Origin: Liolophura sinensis
Lineage: Eukaryota; Mollusca; Polyplacophora; Chitonida; Chitonidae
Assembly (NCBI RefSeq): GCF_032854445.1
Contig: NC_088301.1
Coordinates: 28,568,402-28,632,401 of the forward strand
Reading direction: 5' to 3'
Length of the DNA: 64,000 bases
Positions 37,914-50,024 of this stretch are shown here, one piece after another. The number at the start of each line of letters is the position of its first letter. Within the stretch, counting starts at the first letter, position 1. The position numbers and the translations under genes were made by a program. The notes under the pieces are model-generated. The model did not search any database. It was given only the letters and a program-made list of their open reading frames with translations, and was not told the DNA's origin.

Positions 37914-38565
37914 ATAACGATGACTGCAATGTGAAGGATATATGCTATCTGATAACTCAGTTTGCTCTCGTAAAAAAAAAACTCTTAGAATTAATAGGAC
38001 ATTTTAAGTTAACGAAATACACAGCTTTAATGTGTCGAAAAAAGAAATAGTATACTATTCTGTACAATAATATCAGTGATGAATATGATGGGTGCGATCG
38101 ACCATAGGATCTGTCAAAACCTACCAGTCTCCTAATATGTATTTTATTCTCCAGAATCCACCTTGCCTTTATTTTCCATTCTTGTGTATGGTCTTCTATA
38201 CTCATAAGATACACCCAAATCAAAAAAGAACACTATATTTAGGAATTATTCCATATCAGCTACAATATGTAACACAATTAAAGCAATGTATACACATATA
38301 CAAGATCCACCAAAATGATGAGACTATACTTAAACATACCTTATTCCACTGTTGTTGGAATGGCATGTGTATCCTTCTGAAAGAGAGGTTGAGTAGATGT
38401 GTACGTGTGTCTGTTTTGATAAGAAAGGTAATGTTGATTTACCAAAGGCTATGATTTTTCCATATTGGCCGAGATACTGTGAAAACTAAAAAAAAGCCAA
38501 ATTGAGTAATACACAGAAGCTGTTTTTCGCCCTTTTCCCGACTTTAACAGATTACAAACCAATCT
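37914..38565 (+). other. Inter-ORF region of the L1-like element
   Basis: These 650 AT-rich bases lie between the two ORFs. I see no conserved domain in any frame and no satellite similarity. A frame of 120 codons at 38,092-38,454 has no recognisable motif and low complexity, so I do not call it a gene. Long inter-ORF spacers are unusual for L1; this one may contain sequence inserted later. Confidence 0.5.
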
Positions 38566-41500
38566 ATGACTGATACAGTGAATAAAGCCTCGATGAACTG
38601 TCGGGGATTAGCAGACGTCAAAAAAAGAAGGGATGTATTCCATTATTTCAAAAAAAATTATTTTTCAATTATATGTTTACAGGACACCCATAGCGACTCA
38701 AATTATGGCGACATTCTACAATGGGAATGGGAATACGATGCCTGGTTAAGCCCTCACATCTCTCAATCAAAAGGTGTAATTATATTGTTCAATCGAAATT
38801 TAGATTACAAGATCAAAGACGTAGATATTGACCCAAATGGTAACTATATTCTAATGAACCTAGATATACATGACATACCTGTAACTCTCTGCAGTTTGTA
38901 CGGACCAAATACTGACAAACTTTCTTTTCTATAATCAAATTAATAATAAAATAAAGCAAATTGGAAATCCGTCTGTTATAATCTTTGGGGACTGGAAATT
39001 AGTTATCGACCCTCAAAAAGACATACAATTACCAGCATCTAAATAACCCTACGGCAACAACTAAAGTGTTGAATTTGACAAATGAGAATAAATGTATAGA
39101 TGTTTGGAGGACAATGCATGGAAGTGACAGACGATATACATGGAGACCGCAAGAACCTCAAGAAACAAGCTAGACTAGATTTTTTCTTAGTAGCTGATGA
39201 CATTTTGAATATATCTACACAAGCAGGAATTATTCCAGGATACAGGAGCGATCACTCCGCAATAACATTGAAATGTAAGTTCATAAATTGAGAACGTGGC
39301 AAAGGCAACTGGAAATTAAAATTTTCACTGTTAAAGGACTCGTCGTATATCGATTTAGTCGAAAGTATTATTGATGAAACATTAGATGAATACAGTCTTA
39401 TAATATACAACAGAGGCAATTTAAAAAATATTCCTAAAGATCGAATACAGCTTTGCATCAGTGATCAATTATTTTTAGAAGTATTGCTAATGAAAATAAG
39501 AGGTGAAACAATTAAATATTCGTCAAGAAAACGGAAAGAAGAAAGGATAAGAGAAACACAACTGGAAAAGCAAATTGAAAAAATAGATTGGGAAATTCAA
39601 ACAAATTTTATCAATGTAGCAGATTCGAAGCTAGATGAACTCAAAAACTTTAAAATAGAATATCAAAAGCTAAGAGAAAAAGAAACAGATGGATTGCTTA
39701 TTAGGTCAAAAGCAAGAAAGATCGAACAAGGAGAAAAAACCGACAAAATATTTTTTAGCTATGGAAAAAAGGAATTACACAAACAAACTTATCTCGAAAC
39801 TAACACTTGACGATGGGAAAGAAATATACCAAACGGCAGATATTCTGGAGGCACAGATAAACTATTATTCCAATCTGTATACAAAAACGGTAAGAGAGGG
39901 AAAAACCTTAGGGGACGTCTTCAGGACATAAAACTAGATAGACTCTTAGATGCTGATGCAGTTAAATTAGAGGGGTTATTGACTTTGGAAGAGTTAACAA
40001 ACTGTTTGAGAAATATGAAAAATGATAAAACTTCAGGAATAGACAATTTCCCTGTAGAATTCTATAAGATGTTCTGGAAAGATGTAGGATATTTTGTTTT
40101 AAGGGCAGGAAATGAAAGTTTTTTAAAAGGCGAATTGTCACGATCTCAAAAGCAAGGGATTATAACATGCTTACCAAAACCAAATAAACCTAGAAATATT
40201 TTTAAAAACTGGAGACCCATCACCTTATTAAATGTAAATTACAAACTCTTGCATTGCAAATCGGCTAAAAGCAGTTCTTAATGACATTATAAATGAAGAT
40301 CAGAAGGGTTTCATGTCCGGAAGATGCATTGCAGAGAATGTACGTCTAATTTACTACATAATGTTTGAAACAAAGGAGAGACAAATACCCGGGTTACCGC
40401 TGTCAATAGATTTTGAAAAGGCATTCAACTCTATCTTTTGGGAATTCATAGAAGAAATACTGGAGACCTTTAATTCATGACAAGATATAAGATCCTAGAT
40501 AAAATTGTTTCAAACTGATATTTCTACGTGTATCCTCCAAAACGGCATTATATCCTGTTTAATATTAGTAGAGGATGTAGACAAGGAGATTCAATTTCTC
40601 TGTATATTGTTCTGTTATGTGCTGAAATTTTAGGTTCAATGATACGAAATAACTCAGATATAAAGGGAACAAATATAAACGAAACAGAACATAAAATAAG
40701 CCAATATGCTGATGATACACTGTTAATCTTAGATGGGTCCGAAAAGTTTATCTCAGACACACTATCGTAGGTTCTCTATCCGGATCCAATGTAAAACTGT
40801 CAGCAAGTGAAATTAGATTAGGTGGAAAAACTTAACATATTAGGCATAAACTTCTCAACGGTGGAATTTAATAACAGATGGAAAATAAATTATTTGGCTA
40901 GAATAGAGGAACTGAAAACTGATCTTCAAAGATGGAAAATTAGAAACTTATCATTGTTAGGAAAAATAGCAGTTACAAAATCTCTAGCTCTATCAAAACT
41001 TATTCATTTCTTCCTTTCCCTCCCAAACCCACGAGACAGTACTATGAAAGAAATAAATGTATTACTTTATAAATTCATACAGAATGATGGTCCAGGTAGA
41101 ATACAAAGGTCCATTATCATAAAGAACTACTCAAAAGGTGGATTACGGATGGTAAACTTAATACCATTTGTGCAATCGTTAAAAATATCTTGGATGAGCA
41201 AATTGTTATTAGCTAAATGTAAATGACAAAACGTAAGTATATCAAAATGATACAAATAGTTTATGCACTCTAAGGGGTAAGTATATACGGCTAATACTAA
41301 AAAGAGTAAACAACCCTTTCTGGGTAGATACTCTAAGGGCATGGCAGGAAATAACACACAAAAAATATCGGACAAATATTGAGTATATTCTTGATGAACA
41401 TTTATGATAAAACCCAAGGTTTAAAGAACCAAATTTTTTTATTAGCCACTGGTATCAAAATAATGTAAGGTTTATAAGGGATTTTAAAAATTCAGAAGGA

Positions 41501-42245
41501 AATTTGATGAAATTTAAAGATTTCAAACAAAAATTTAAAGTGAAAGGTACTTTCTTAGATTATAATAGGTTAATTCAAAATGTTCTAACCGAGTGGCTCA
41601 CGATAAATGAGAAGCATGATGTATATTGCCCCTCATTTCTATCGAACATACGATTACTGACAAAACAAAAACTGGAAACAAAACGCTTTTACGATTTATT
41701 AAATAATAAGTTGCAGCAAAATATCAAAATCCACAAAAAATGGAAGAATGCTGTAAGGTCAGATAAAGAAACTGATTGCGAAAAGGTATTCAAATCTATT
41801 TATCAATGCACTCAATACACCAAGCTGCGAGATTTTCAATACAAAATCTTACACAGGACAACGCCAACAAAATCTTATCTGTTTAAAATAGGACAGACAC
41901 GACGATATTTGTAATTACTGCAGACTTGGTAAGGACACTATAGAACACTCTTTCATTTAATGTCCGGAAACACGTAATTTGTGGACAGAATACAAAAAGT
42001 GGCTATCAAAAAAGTGGAAAACTGATATAAAAAAACCCAAAGTCTATTATGGGATGGAGCTAGAAACAAAATTCTTCACCTTTCAATTTACTGACAATTT
42101 TACCAAAAAAGTAGATCCTTGACACGAGACGAAAAGACGCCAAATTAAACATAATTAACCTGCAGAAAACGGCAATTGACCATTATAAAATAGACAAATA
42201 TATAGCTGATATATCCGGGAAAGGCGCCGATTTTATCAAGCGGTG
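38566..42245 (+). pseudogene. L1/Tx1-like ORF2: endonuclease and reverse transcriptase, heavily decayed
   Basis: The endonuclease begins at 38,566 with ASMNCRGLADVKKRR and ICLQDTHSD. The usual catalytic glutamate of LQETH is aspartate here. GDWKLVIDPQKD follows near 38,990, and then RLDFFLVADDI and PGYRSDHSAITLK (to 39,291). A lysine- and glutamate-rich linker leads to reverse transcriptase pieces: LRNMKNDKTSGIDNFPVEFY, NWRPITLLNVNYK, LSIDFEKAFNS, RGCRQGDSISLYIV and QYADDTLL (about 40,700). The thumb region follows with LNILGINFS and NLSLLGKIAVTKSLALSKL. A C-terminal zinc-type motif, CNYCRLGKDTIEHSF then C, lies at about 41,911-41,965. At least six frame changes and many stops break the frame. 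The order and motifs fit Tx1-like L1 elements well. Confidence 0.87.
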
Positions 42246-42400
42246 AAAAAAAATTTCAATAGGTGAAAATAGTTAAAAAAAAAATTATAAATGTATGACT
42301 ACTTATAGGTGCATGAGATTGACTGATTACAGCATGAATGGAAAAAAGAATCTGATTTGGTGGGATAAAAAATGATGATTGACTCCAAAAAAAAGAGATC

Positions 42401-45400
42401 AGCAACGGCTTGTACTCCTTGGAAACAAGGAAAATTAGCAATTTTTTCAACACCTGCCGATGCCTGGCCAAATTCCGCATCTTTTAACAACTTATTGATG
42501 TCGGTCAGTGTTCAGTTGTACTTTTTACAGCAGACTGTATCAAGTACTTTGTGTTTCCTATATACAAATGGTGTGGTTTTTCTTCATATTGATAAAGACA
42601 TTATTAAGTTTGTCTTCGACTTAGAAATATGACCATTGCTGGGTGAGATAAATGGGCTTGGCCCAAAAATTTGACGTCTCCAGGGCTACCAAAGGGCACA
42701 TAACTTATAACCAAAAGTTTAATATAGTAATGACCAGTCGCCATGGTACACACTACAATGTAGACGATTTCAATTAGCAAAATGACCAAGCAAAAATTCA
42801 GAAGTGGAAAAATTGTTCTAATGCTGTTGGAAAGAGACTTATCCGGTCTATTTTGTGACGACAAATGGAATGGTGCAAACCGCGTTGCTCTCCGACCAAC
42901 ACTTTTGGTTGTAGCGACGTCTAAATGATGATTGACACCATAATCACGTGCCCAGCAACGGCTCTTACTCCTTAAAAACCAGCGAAATTTACAATTATTT
43001 TAAAACCTGCCAATGCGTGACCCAATTCCGCATCATTTGGCACCTTATTGATGTGTGTCTGTGTTCAATGGTACTTTTTAGAGCGGACTGTATCAAGTAC
43101 CTTGTATTTTCCATATACAAATTTTGTGCTTTTTCTACATGTAGTTAAAGACATCGAGTTTGTCTTCGATTTAGAGGGAAAGGCAAAAATCAAAAAGAGG
43201 AAAATATGTACCAATGCTGCTGGAAAGAAACTAATCCGATGTATTTTGTAACAACAATTCTAATGGTGCCAATTCCGTTGCTCTCCGACCACCACTTTTG
43301 GCGGTATCGACGTTTAAATGATGATTGACATCATAATCACGTGCCCAGCAAAGCTCTTAATCCTTGGAAACCAGCGAAAATGGCAATTTTTTCAACACTT
43401 GCCGATGCCTGGCCAAATTTTGCTACTTTTGGCTCCTTATTGATGTGGGTCAGTGTTCAATTGTACTTTTTACAGCAGACTGTCTCAAGTACCTTGTGTT
43501 TTCTATATACAAATGGTGTTGTTTTTCTACATGTAGATAAAGACATTAAGATTGTCTTCGACTTAGAAGTAAGAAAAATCCTGGGTGAGTTATATGGGCT
43601 TAAATCAAAGATTTGACGTCTTCTGGGCTACCGAAGGGCACATAACTTATAGCCAAAAGTTTAATAAAGTAATGACCAGTCGACATAGTACATACTACAG
43701 TGTAGCCAATTTCAATTAGCAAAAAGACCACGCAAATATGAGTCGATGCTATTCTAAAGAGGCTAACCCGATGTTTTTTGTGACGAGAAATCGACTGGTG
43801 CAAACCGCGCTGCTTTCCGACCAATACTGTTAGCTGTAGCGACGTTTAAATAATGATTGAAGACATAATCACGTGCCCAACAACGGCTCTTACTGCTTCG
43901 AAATCAGGGATATTTGCAATTTTTTCAACACCTGCCCATCACTGGTCCAATTCAGCATCTTTTGGCACCCTATTTATGTGGGTCAGAGTTTAATTGTACT
44001 TTTTACAGCAGACTGTATCAAGTACCTTGTGTTTTCTATATACAAATTTTGTGGTTTTTCTACCTGTGGATAAAGACAATGAGTTTGTGTTCGACTTAGA
44101 AGTAAGACAATTGCCGGGTGAGTTAAATGGGCTTGGCTCAAAGATTTGAGGTCTTCTGGGCTACCGAAGGGCACATAACTTATAGCCAAAAGTTTAATAT
44201 AGTAATGACCAGTCGCCATGGTACACATCACAGTGTAGTTGATTTCAATTAGCAAAAAGACCAGACAAAAACCTGAAAGTGGATAAAATAGCCTCAATGC
44301 TGTAGAAAAAAATGCAAATCCGATGTATTTTGTGGCGAGAAATCTAATGGTGCCAATTGCGTTGCTTTCCGACCAATACTTTTGGCTGCAGCGACGTTTA
44401 TATGATAATTGACGTCAAAATCACGTGCCCAGCAACGGCTTGTACTCCTTGCAAAGCAGGCAAATTTCCAATTTTTTCAACACCTGCCGATGCCTGGCCC
44501 AATTCCACAACTCTAAGCACCTTTTTGATGTGGGTCAGTGTTCAATTGTACTTTTTAGAGCAGACTGTATCAGGTACCTTGTGTTTTCTATATACAAATG
44601 GTGTGGTTTTTCTACATATAGATGAAGACCATGAGTTTGTCTTTGACCTAAATATAAGACCATTGCTGGGTGAGTTATATGGGCTTGGCGCAAAGATTTG
44701 AGGTCTTCTGGGTTACCGAAGGGCACATAACTTCTAGCCAAAAGTTTAATATAGTAATGCCTAGTCGACATGGTACACACTACAGTGTAGCCGATTTATT
44801 TTAGCTCAAAGACCAGGCAAAAATCCAAAAGTTGAAAAATTGTGTCAATGATCTTAAAAATAGGCTAATCTTATGCATTTTATGACCAGAAATCGAATTG
44901 TGCTAACCGAGTTGCTCTCCGACTAATACTTTTGGCTGTAGCGACGTTAAAATGATGATTGAGTCATAATCACGTGCCCAGCAACGGCTCTTACTCCTTG
45001 AAAACCATCGAAATTTGCAATTTTTTCAACACCTATCGATGTCTGGCCCAATTCCGCATTTTTTGGCACCTTTTTGGTGTGGATCAGTGTTCAGTTGTAC
45101 CTTTTAGAGCAGACTGTATCAACTACCTTGTGTTTTCAATATACAAATGGTGTGGTTTTTCTACATGTCTTCTGGGCTACCGACGGGCACATAACTTATA
45201 GCCAAAAGTTTAATAGAGTAATGACCATTCGCCATGGTACACACTACAGTGTAGCCGATTTCAATTAGCACACAGGCTTGCCAAAAATCCAAAAGTGGAA
45301 AAATGGTCAAAATGCTATTGGAAAGAGCCTAATAAGAAGTATGTTCTTACAAAAAATCAAATGGTGCCAACTGCGTTGGTCTCCGACCAACACTTTTGGC

Positions 45401-47760
45401 TGTAGTGACGTTAAAATGATGATTGACGTCATAATTACGTGCACAAGCTACGGCTCTAATTTTTTGGAAATCAGGCAAATTTGCTTTTTATTCAACACCT
45501 GCCCATGCCTGGTTCAATTCCGCCTCTTTTGGATCCTTATTGATGTATGTCAGTGTTAAATTGTACAATTTGGAGCAGACTTTATCAAGGACCCTGTGTT
45601 TTCTATATACAAATGGTGTGGTTTTTCTACATGTAGAAAAAGACATTGAGTTTGTCTTCGACTTGGAAAAAAGACAATTGTTGGTTGAGTAGAATGTGCT
45701 TGGCCCAAAGATTTGAGGTCTTCTGGGCTACCAAAGGGCACATAACTTATAGCTAATAGTTTAATATAGTAATGACCAGTCGCCATGGTACCTACAACAG
45801 TGTAGCCGATTTTAATTAGCACAAAAACCAGGCAAAAATCTCAGTGGAAAAATTGCCACAATGCTGTTGGAAAAGGCTAAACCGATAAATGTTGTAACGA
45901 GAAATTAAATGGTGCAAACCACATTGATCAACACTTTTGTCTGTAGCGACGTTTAAACGATGATTGACGTCATAATCACGTGCCCAGCAACGGCTTTTAT
46001 TCCTTGGAAAGAAGGCAACTTTGTAATTTTTTCAACATCTGCCGATGCCTGGCCAAATTCCGCATCTTTTAGCACCTTTCTGGTGTGGGTCAGTGTTTAA
46101 TTGTACTTTTTAGAGCAGACTGTATCAAGTACCTTTTGTGTCCTATATTCAAATGGTGTGGTTTTTCTACATGTAGGTAAAGACATTGAGTTTGTTTTCC
46201 ACTTAGAAAAAAGACAATTGCTGGGTGAGTTAAATGGGCTTGGCCCAAAGATTTGACGTCTTCTGGGCAACCGAAGGGCACATAACTTATAGACAAAAGT
46301 TTAATATAGTAATGACCAGTCGCCATGTTACCTACAACAGTGTAGCCGATTTCATTTAGCAAAATGACCAGGCAAAAATCCAAAAGTGGAAAAATTGTGT
46401 TAATGCTGTTGGACACCAGCCTATGCGCTGTATTTTGTCACGAGAAATCGAATGGTGCCAACCGTGTTTGCTCTGCGACCAACACTTTTGGCTGTAGCGA
46501 AGTTTAAATAATGATTGATGTCATAATCACGAGCCCAACAACGGCTATTACTCTTTGTAAACCAGGGAAATTTCTAATTTTTTCAACACCTGCCGATGCC
46601 TGGCGCAATTCCGCATCTTTTGGCACCTTATTGATGTGGGTCAGTGTTCAAGTGTACTTTTTACAGCAGACTGTATCAAGTACCTTGTGTTTTTTTATAT
46701 ACAAATGGTGTGGTTTTTCTACACGTAGATAAAGACATTGAGTTTGTCTTGGACTTACAAGTAAGACAATTACTGGATGAGTTATATGGGCTTGGCGCAA
46801 ATATTTGAGGTCTTCTGGGTTACCGAGGGGCACATAACTTATAGCCAAAAGTTCAATATAGTAATGACCAGTCGCTATGGTATATACTATAGTGTAGCCG
46901 ATTTCAATTAACACAAAGACCAGGCAAAAATCCAATACTGAAAAAAACAGCACCAATGCTTTTGGAAAGAGGCTAACCCAATATATTTTGTGACGAGAAA
47001 CCAAATGGTGCCAACTGCGTTGTTGTCCGACTAATACTCTTGGCTGTAGCGACGTCTAAATAATGATTAAAATAATAATCAGGTGCCCAGCAACGGCTTG
47101 TACTCCTTGGAATAAAGGATGCCTGTTCCAATTCCGCATCTTTTGGCACCTTTTTGATGCGGGTCAGTGTTCAATTGTACTTTTTAGAGCGGACTGTATC
47201 AAGTACCTTTCGTTTTCTATATACAAATGGTGTTGTTTTTCTACAAGTAGATAAAGACATTGAGTTTGCTTCGACTTAGAAGTAAGAAAAGTGCTGACGT
47301 CTAAATGATGATTGACGTCAAAATCACGTGCCCAGCAACGGCTCTTACTTCTTGGAAACCAGGGATATTTGCAATTTTTTCAACATCTGCCGATGCCTGG
47401 CCCAATTCCGCATCTTTTGGCACCTTATTGATGGGTGTCCGTTTTTAATTTTACTTTCTATAAAGTACCTTGTGTTTTCTATGTACAAATGGTTTAGTTT
47501 TTCTACATGTAGATAAAGACATTGAGTTTGTCTTTTACTTAGAAGTAAAACAATTGCTGCTTGAGTTGAATATGCTTGGCCCAAGGTTTTGACGTCTTCT
47601 GGGCTACCAAAGGGCACATAACTTATAGCCAACAGTACTTTTAAGTGCAGACTGTATTAAGTACCTTGTATTTTCTATATAGAAATGTTGTGGTTTTCTA
47701 CATGTAGACATGTTTTTCTACTGAGTTTGTCTTTGACTTAAAAGTAAAACAATCGATTAG
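42401..47760 (+). repeat. Diverged satellite array, plus orientation, ~10 irregular monomers
   Basis: Monomers can be followed by GTGCCCAGCAACGG near 42,949, 43,340, 43,874, 44,426, 44,965, 45,440, 45,978, 46,530, 47,082 and 47,328. The spacing varies from about 246 to 552 because of internal deletions. All carry the old-type marks GACGTTTAAATGATGATTGAC, CACGTGCCCAGC, TTTTTTCAACACCTGCC, CTTATAGCCAAAAG and CAATTAGC. Many keep a full TGACGTCA palindrome where core monomers read TGATGTCA. The monomer near 46,600-46,760 is an exception and resembles the core. Recurrent frames such as the one at 43,983-44,297 on the minus strand are monomer by-products, not genes. Confidence 0.9.
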
Positions 47761-48830
47761 TGGAAAGTTTACAAGGTGTGATTTACCGTAAGCAATTGAC
47801 GAGTTAAAATATTCCAAAGTTCTTTTAATTCTAAAGAGTGAAATCCGTTGCTTAGCACACAATTATGACGTCAACTATGATTTAAATTTCACTACTGCTA
47901 AAAGTATTACTCTGCCCTATTCGATTTCTTGTAACAGAATACCTTGGATTAGCTCCTTTGCAGAAGTATAACAACAATCTTTCTACTGTAGAATTTTTCA
48001 TAATCACATTGCTGATTAACATTAGATACAATGTAACTAATCTACTCTGGTCATTGCTATGTTAAATTGTCGGTTAAAACTAATGTGCCCTTTAAATGAC
48101 CTTTAATTGAAAATTGCTAAAACACTCGACGCATTCTGGGCTCTTTTCTTATTGAATTCTTTAGGCCAAGCCCATTTACCTCACCCAGCAATTGTCTTAT
48201 TTCTCAGTAGAAGACAAACTCAATGTCTTTATCTAAATGTGGAAAAACCACATCATTTGAACACAGAAAACATAAGGTACTTGATACAATATTCTCTAAA
48301 AAAAAAACAAGGTGCCAAAAGATGCGCAATTGGGCCAGGCATCGGCAAGTGTTGACAAAAATCTAAATTTCCCTGCTTTCCAAAGAGTAAGAGCCGTTGC
48401 TGGGCACGTGATTATGACGTCAATCATCATTTAAACGTCGCTTCAGCCAAAAGTGTTGGTCGTAGAGCAACGCGGTTTGCACCATTCGATTTCTGGTCAT
48501 AAAATACATCAGATTAGCCTCTATTCAAGAGCATTGAGACAATTTTTCCACTTTTGGATTTTTGCCTGGTCATTTTGCTAATTGAAATCGGCTACACTGC
48601 AGTGTGTACCATGGCGACTGGTCATTACTATATTAAACTTTTGGCTATAAGTTATGTGCCCTTCGGTAGCAAAGAAGACGTCAATCCTTTAGGCCAAGCC
48701 CATTTAACTCACCCAACAATTGTCTTACTTCTAAGTCGAAGACAAACTCAATGTCTTTATCTACATGTAGAAAAACAACACCATTTGTATATAGAAAACG
48801 CAAGGTACTTGATAGGCCTACAGTCCGCCG
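47761..48830 (-). repeat. Diverged satellite, inverted (minus) orientation
   Basis: From about 47,820 the satellite reads on the minus strand. TGACGTCAACTATGATTTAAA and CTGCTAAAAGTATTACTCTG are reverse complements of the far-flank monomer type seen at 50-53 kb. From about 48,107 a second minus-strand monomer of the 42-47 kb type follows (GGCCAAGCCCATTTACC near 48,163, CGATTTCTGGTCATAAAATAC near 48,487), then a third part to about 48,830. The last bases include a small GGCCTA insertion and end at CAGTCCGC, where the Tc1 remnant begins. A stretch of about 60 bases at 47,761-47,820 is too degraded to orient. Confidence 0.82.
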
Positions 48831-49750
48831 GATGACGTCATCAGTTCTGTCCCACTCCTCAAATAAAGCCTGTTCGAGCTGTTGCCTGTTTTGTGGGGGA
48901 GGAACGCTTTGTCTCAGACGTCGATCAAGTTGATCCCACAGATGCTCTAAGGGATTTATGTCTGGCGATCGTGCTGGCCAAAGCTGTACGTTGACATCAA
49001 CGGTGTCCAGAAAATTTTGTACAACTCTGGCGGTATGAGGTCGTGCATTGTCCTGCTGCAAAAGGAAACCCCTTTGCTGTTGATGCACGAATGGCACCAC
49101 AACAGGTTCCAATATTTCATCTTGGTATCTTTGGCCAGTCAGATTTCCCTAGATGATGACCAATCTCGTTCTAACCTGTCCACAAATTCCGCCCCATACA
49201 AACACCCCACCAGCACCAAAAGGGTGGACATTGTGAATGCAGTTTTGTGCCAATCGCTCTTCCCTGCGTCGATACACACGAATTCGACCATCAATTCTGA
49301 AGAGGTTATATCGGCTTTCATCAGTGAACAGCACCCTTTCCCAGTCTCGTTGCTGCCATCGACGTACAACTCTTGCCCAACGCAGCCTGTTTTGACGGTG
49401 TAGAGGAGTCAATGCCATTCCACGGAAGGGGCGACAAGCTTTGATACCACTCACGCGGAGTCGTCGTAAGACTGTGCGTCTGCTGATGGGGTGTACCAGT
49501 GCCGTTTCCGCCGTCACAAACCGTTTATGCAGGTGGATTGTGCTGATGTACCGGTCTTCGCCAGGCGTTGTAACACTTGGCCTGCCCGATCTTGGACGAT
49601 CTTGTGTCCTGCCTGTTAGGCGTAACGACCCAACAGCCTGCTGATGGTGGCTTGACTGCAGTTGAATGTTCAAGCAATGTGGTGTTGGCTGGCCCCCATG
49701 TCGGCCATACCAGTGGCTCTATTACGTTCTGCTTGTGTAAGTCTCAGCAT
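48831..49750 (-). pseudogene. Tc1/IS630-type DD34E transposase, broken
   Basis: The ATG at 49,748-49,750 starts MLRLTQAERNRATGMADMG, typical of the paired helix-turn-helix N-terminus of Tc1-like transposases. A stop and a frame change follow near 49,620-49,710. The main frame continues with TGRTQDRPRSGRPS (the GRPR-like hook), FTDESRYNLF (first catalytic Asp), an in-frame TAG at 49,149-49,151, QQDNARPHTA (second Asp) and SPDINPLEHLWDQL (Glu). There are 34 residues between the second Asp and the Glu, so this is DD34E. About 303 codons remain against roughly 340 in the family. The C-terminus runs into satellite at DDVIRRTVG and is lost. The enzyme would cut and paste the element at TA sites; this copy is dead. 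Confidence 0.9.
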
Positions 49751-50024
49751 CTCTTAGATGTTTTTTCTGGTATTGCACGTTTACCATGTGCTACATCGGT
49801 ATTTATACGGCGGTCATTATCGAGAATTTTCAACAGGGCTCAAAACTCTGTTTTTCCGATTTTTCATGATGTCTTACACCAATTTCAATGAATCTCGTTA
49901 AAAAGTGACGTGTACACAAGGTGCTTATGTGCAAACGTATTCGCACAACGTTCAAACTTATTCAACTTATTTTTCCATAGAAAAAACTGCATTTAAAAGT
50001 TATACGTTTCGTTTGCCCGGTAGT
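49751..50024 (-). mobile_element. Probable 5' flank and terminal region of the Tc1-like element
   Basis: About 270 bases lie between the transposase start and the point where satellite resumes (TATATACAAATGATG near 50,027). They resemble neither satellite nor coding sequence, so they are probably the non-coding end of the transposon. I could not identify a matching inverted repeat at the other end, as expected if that end was lost together with the C-terminus of the transposase. Confidence 0.5.

Larger units (their letters stand above)
36471..42400 (+). mobile_element. Decayed Tx1/L1-like LINE
   Basis: An element of about 5.9 kb replaces satellite sequence. It has a 5' region of about 490 bases, ORF1 with a coiled coil and an L1-type RNA-binding domain, an inter-ORF stretch of about 650 bases, and ORF2 with endonuclease, reverse transcriptase and a C-terminal cysteine-histidine motif. 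There is no RNase H. Both ORFs carry many stops and frameshifts, more than in the neighbouring I-type LINE, so it is probably an older insertion. About 160 bases of the host monomer are missing between the flanks, and I found no convincing target-site duplication. Both ends are approximate; the right edge lies between 42,360 and 42,400, where satellite resumes with CAGCAACGGCTTG. Confidence 0.82.

Noticed and set aside
38092-38454. A 120-codon frame between the two ORFs of the L1-like element
   Set aside because: No recognisable domain and poor complexity; it lies in a spacer of a dead element.
36471-42400. Target-site duplication for the L1-like element (TCCAAAA near 36,462 and 42,381)
   Set aside because: Only about seven bases, A-rich, and about 160 bases of the host monomer are missing between the flanks, so chance is likely.
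48751-49644. Plus-strand frames across the Tc1 remnant
   Set aside because: They are antisense to a transposase whose catalytic motifs are plain on the minus strand.
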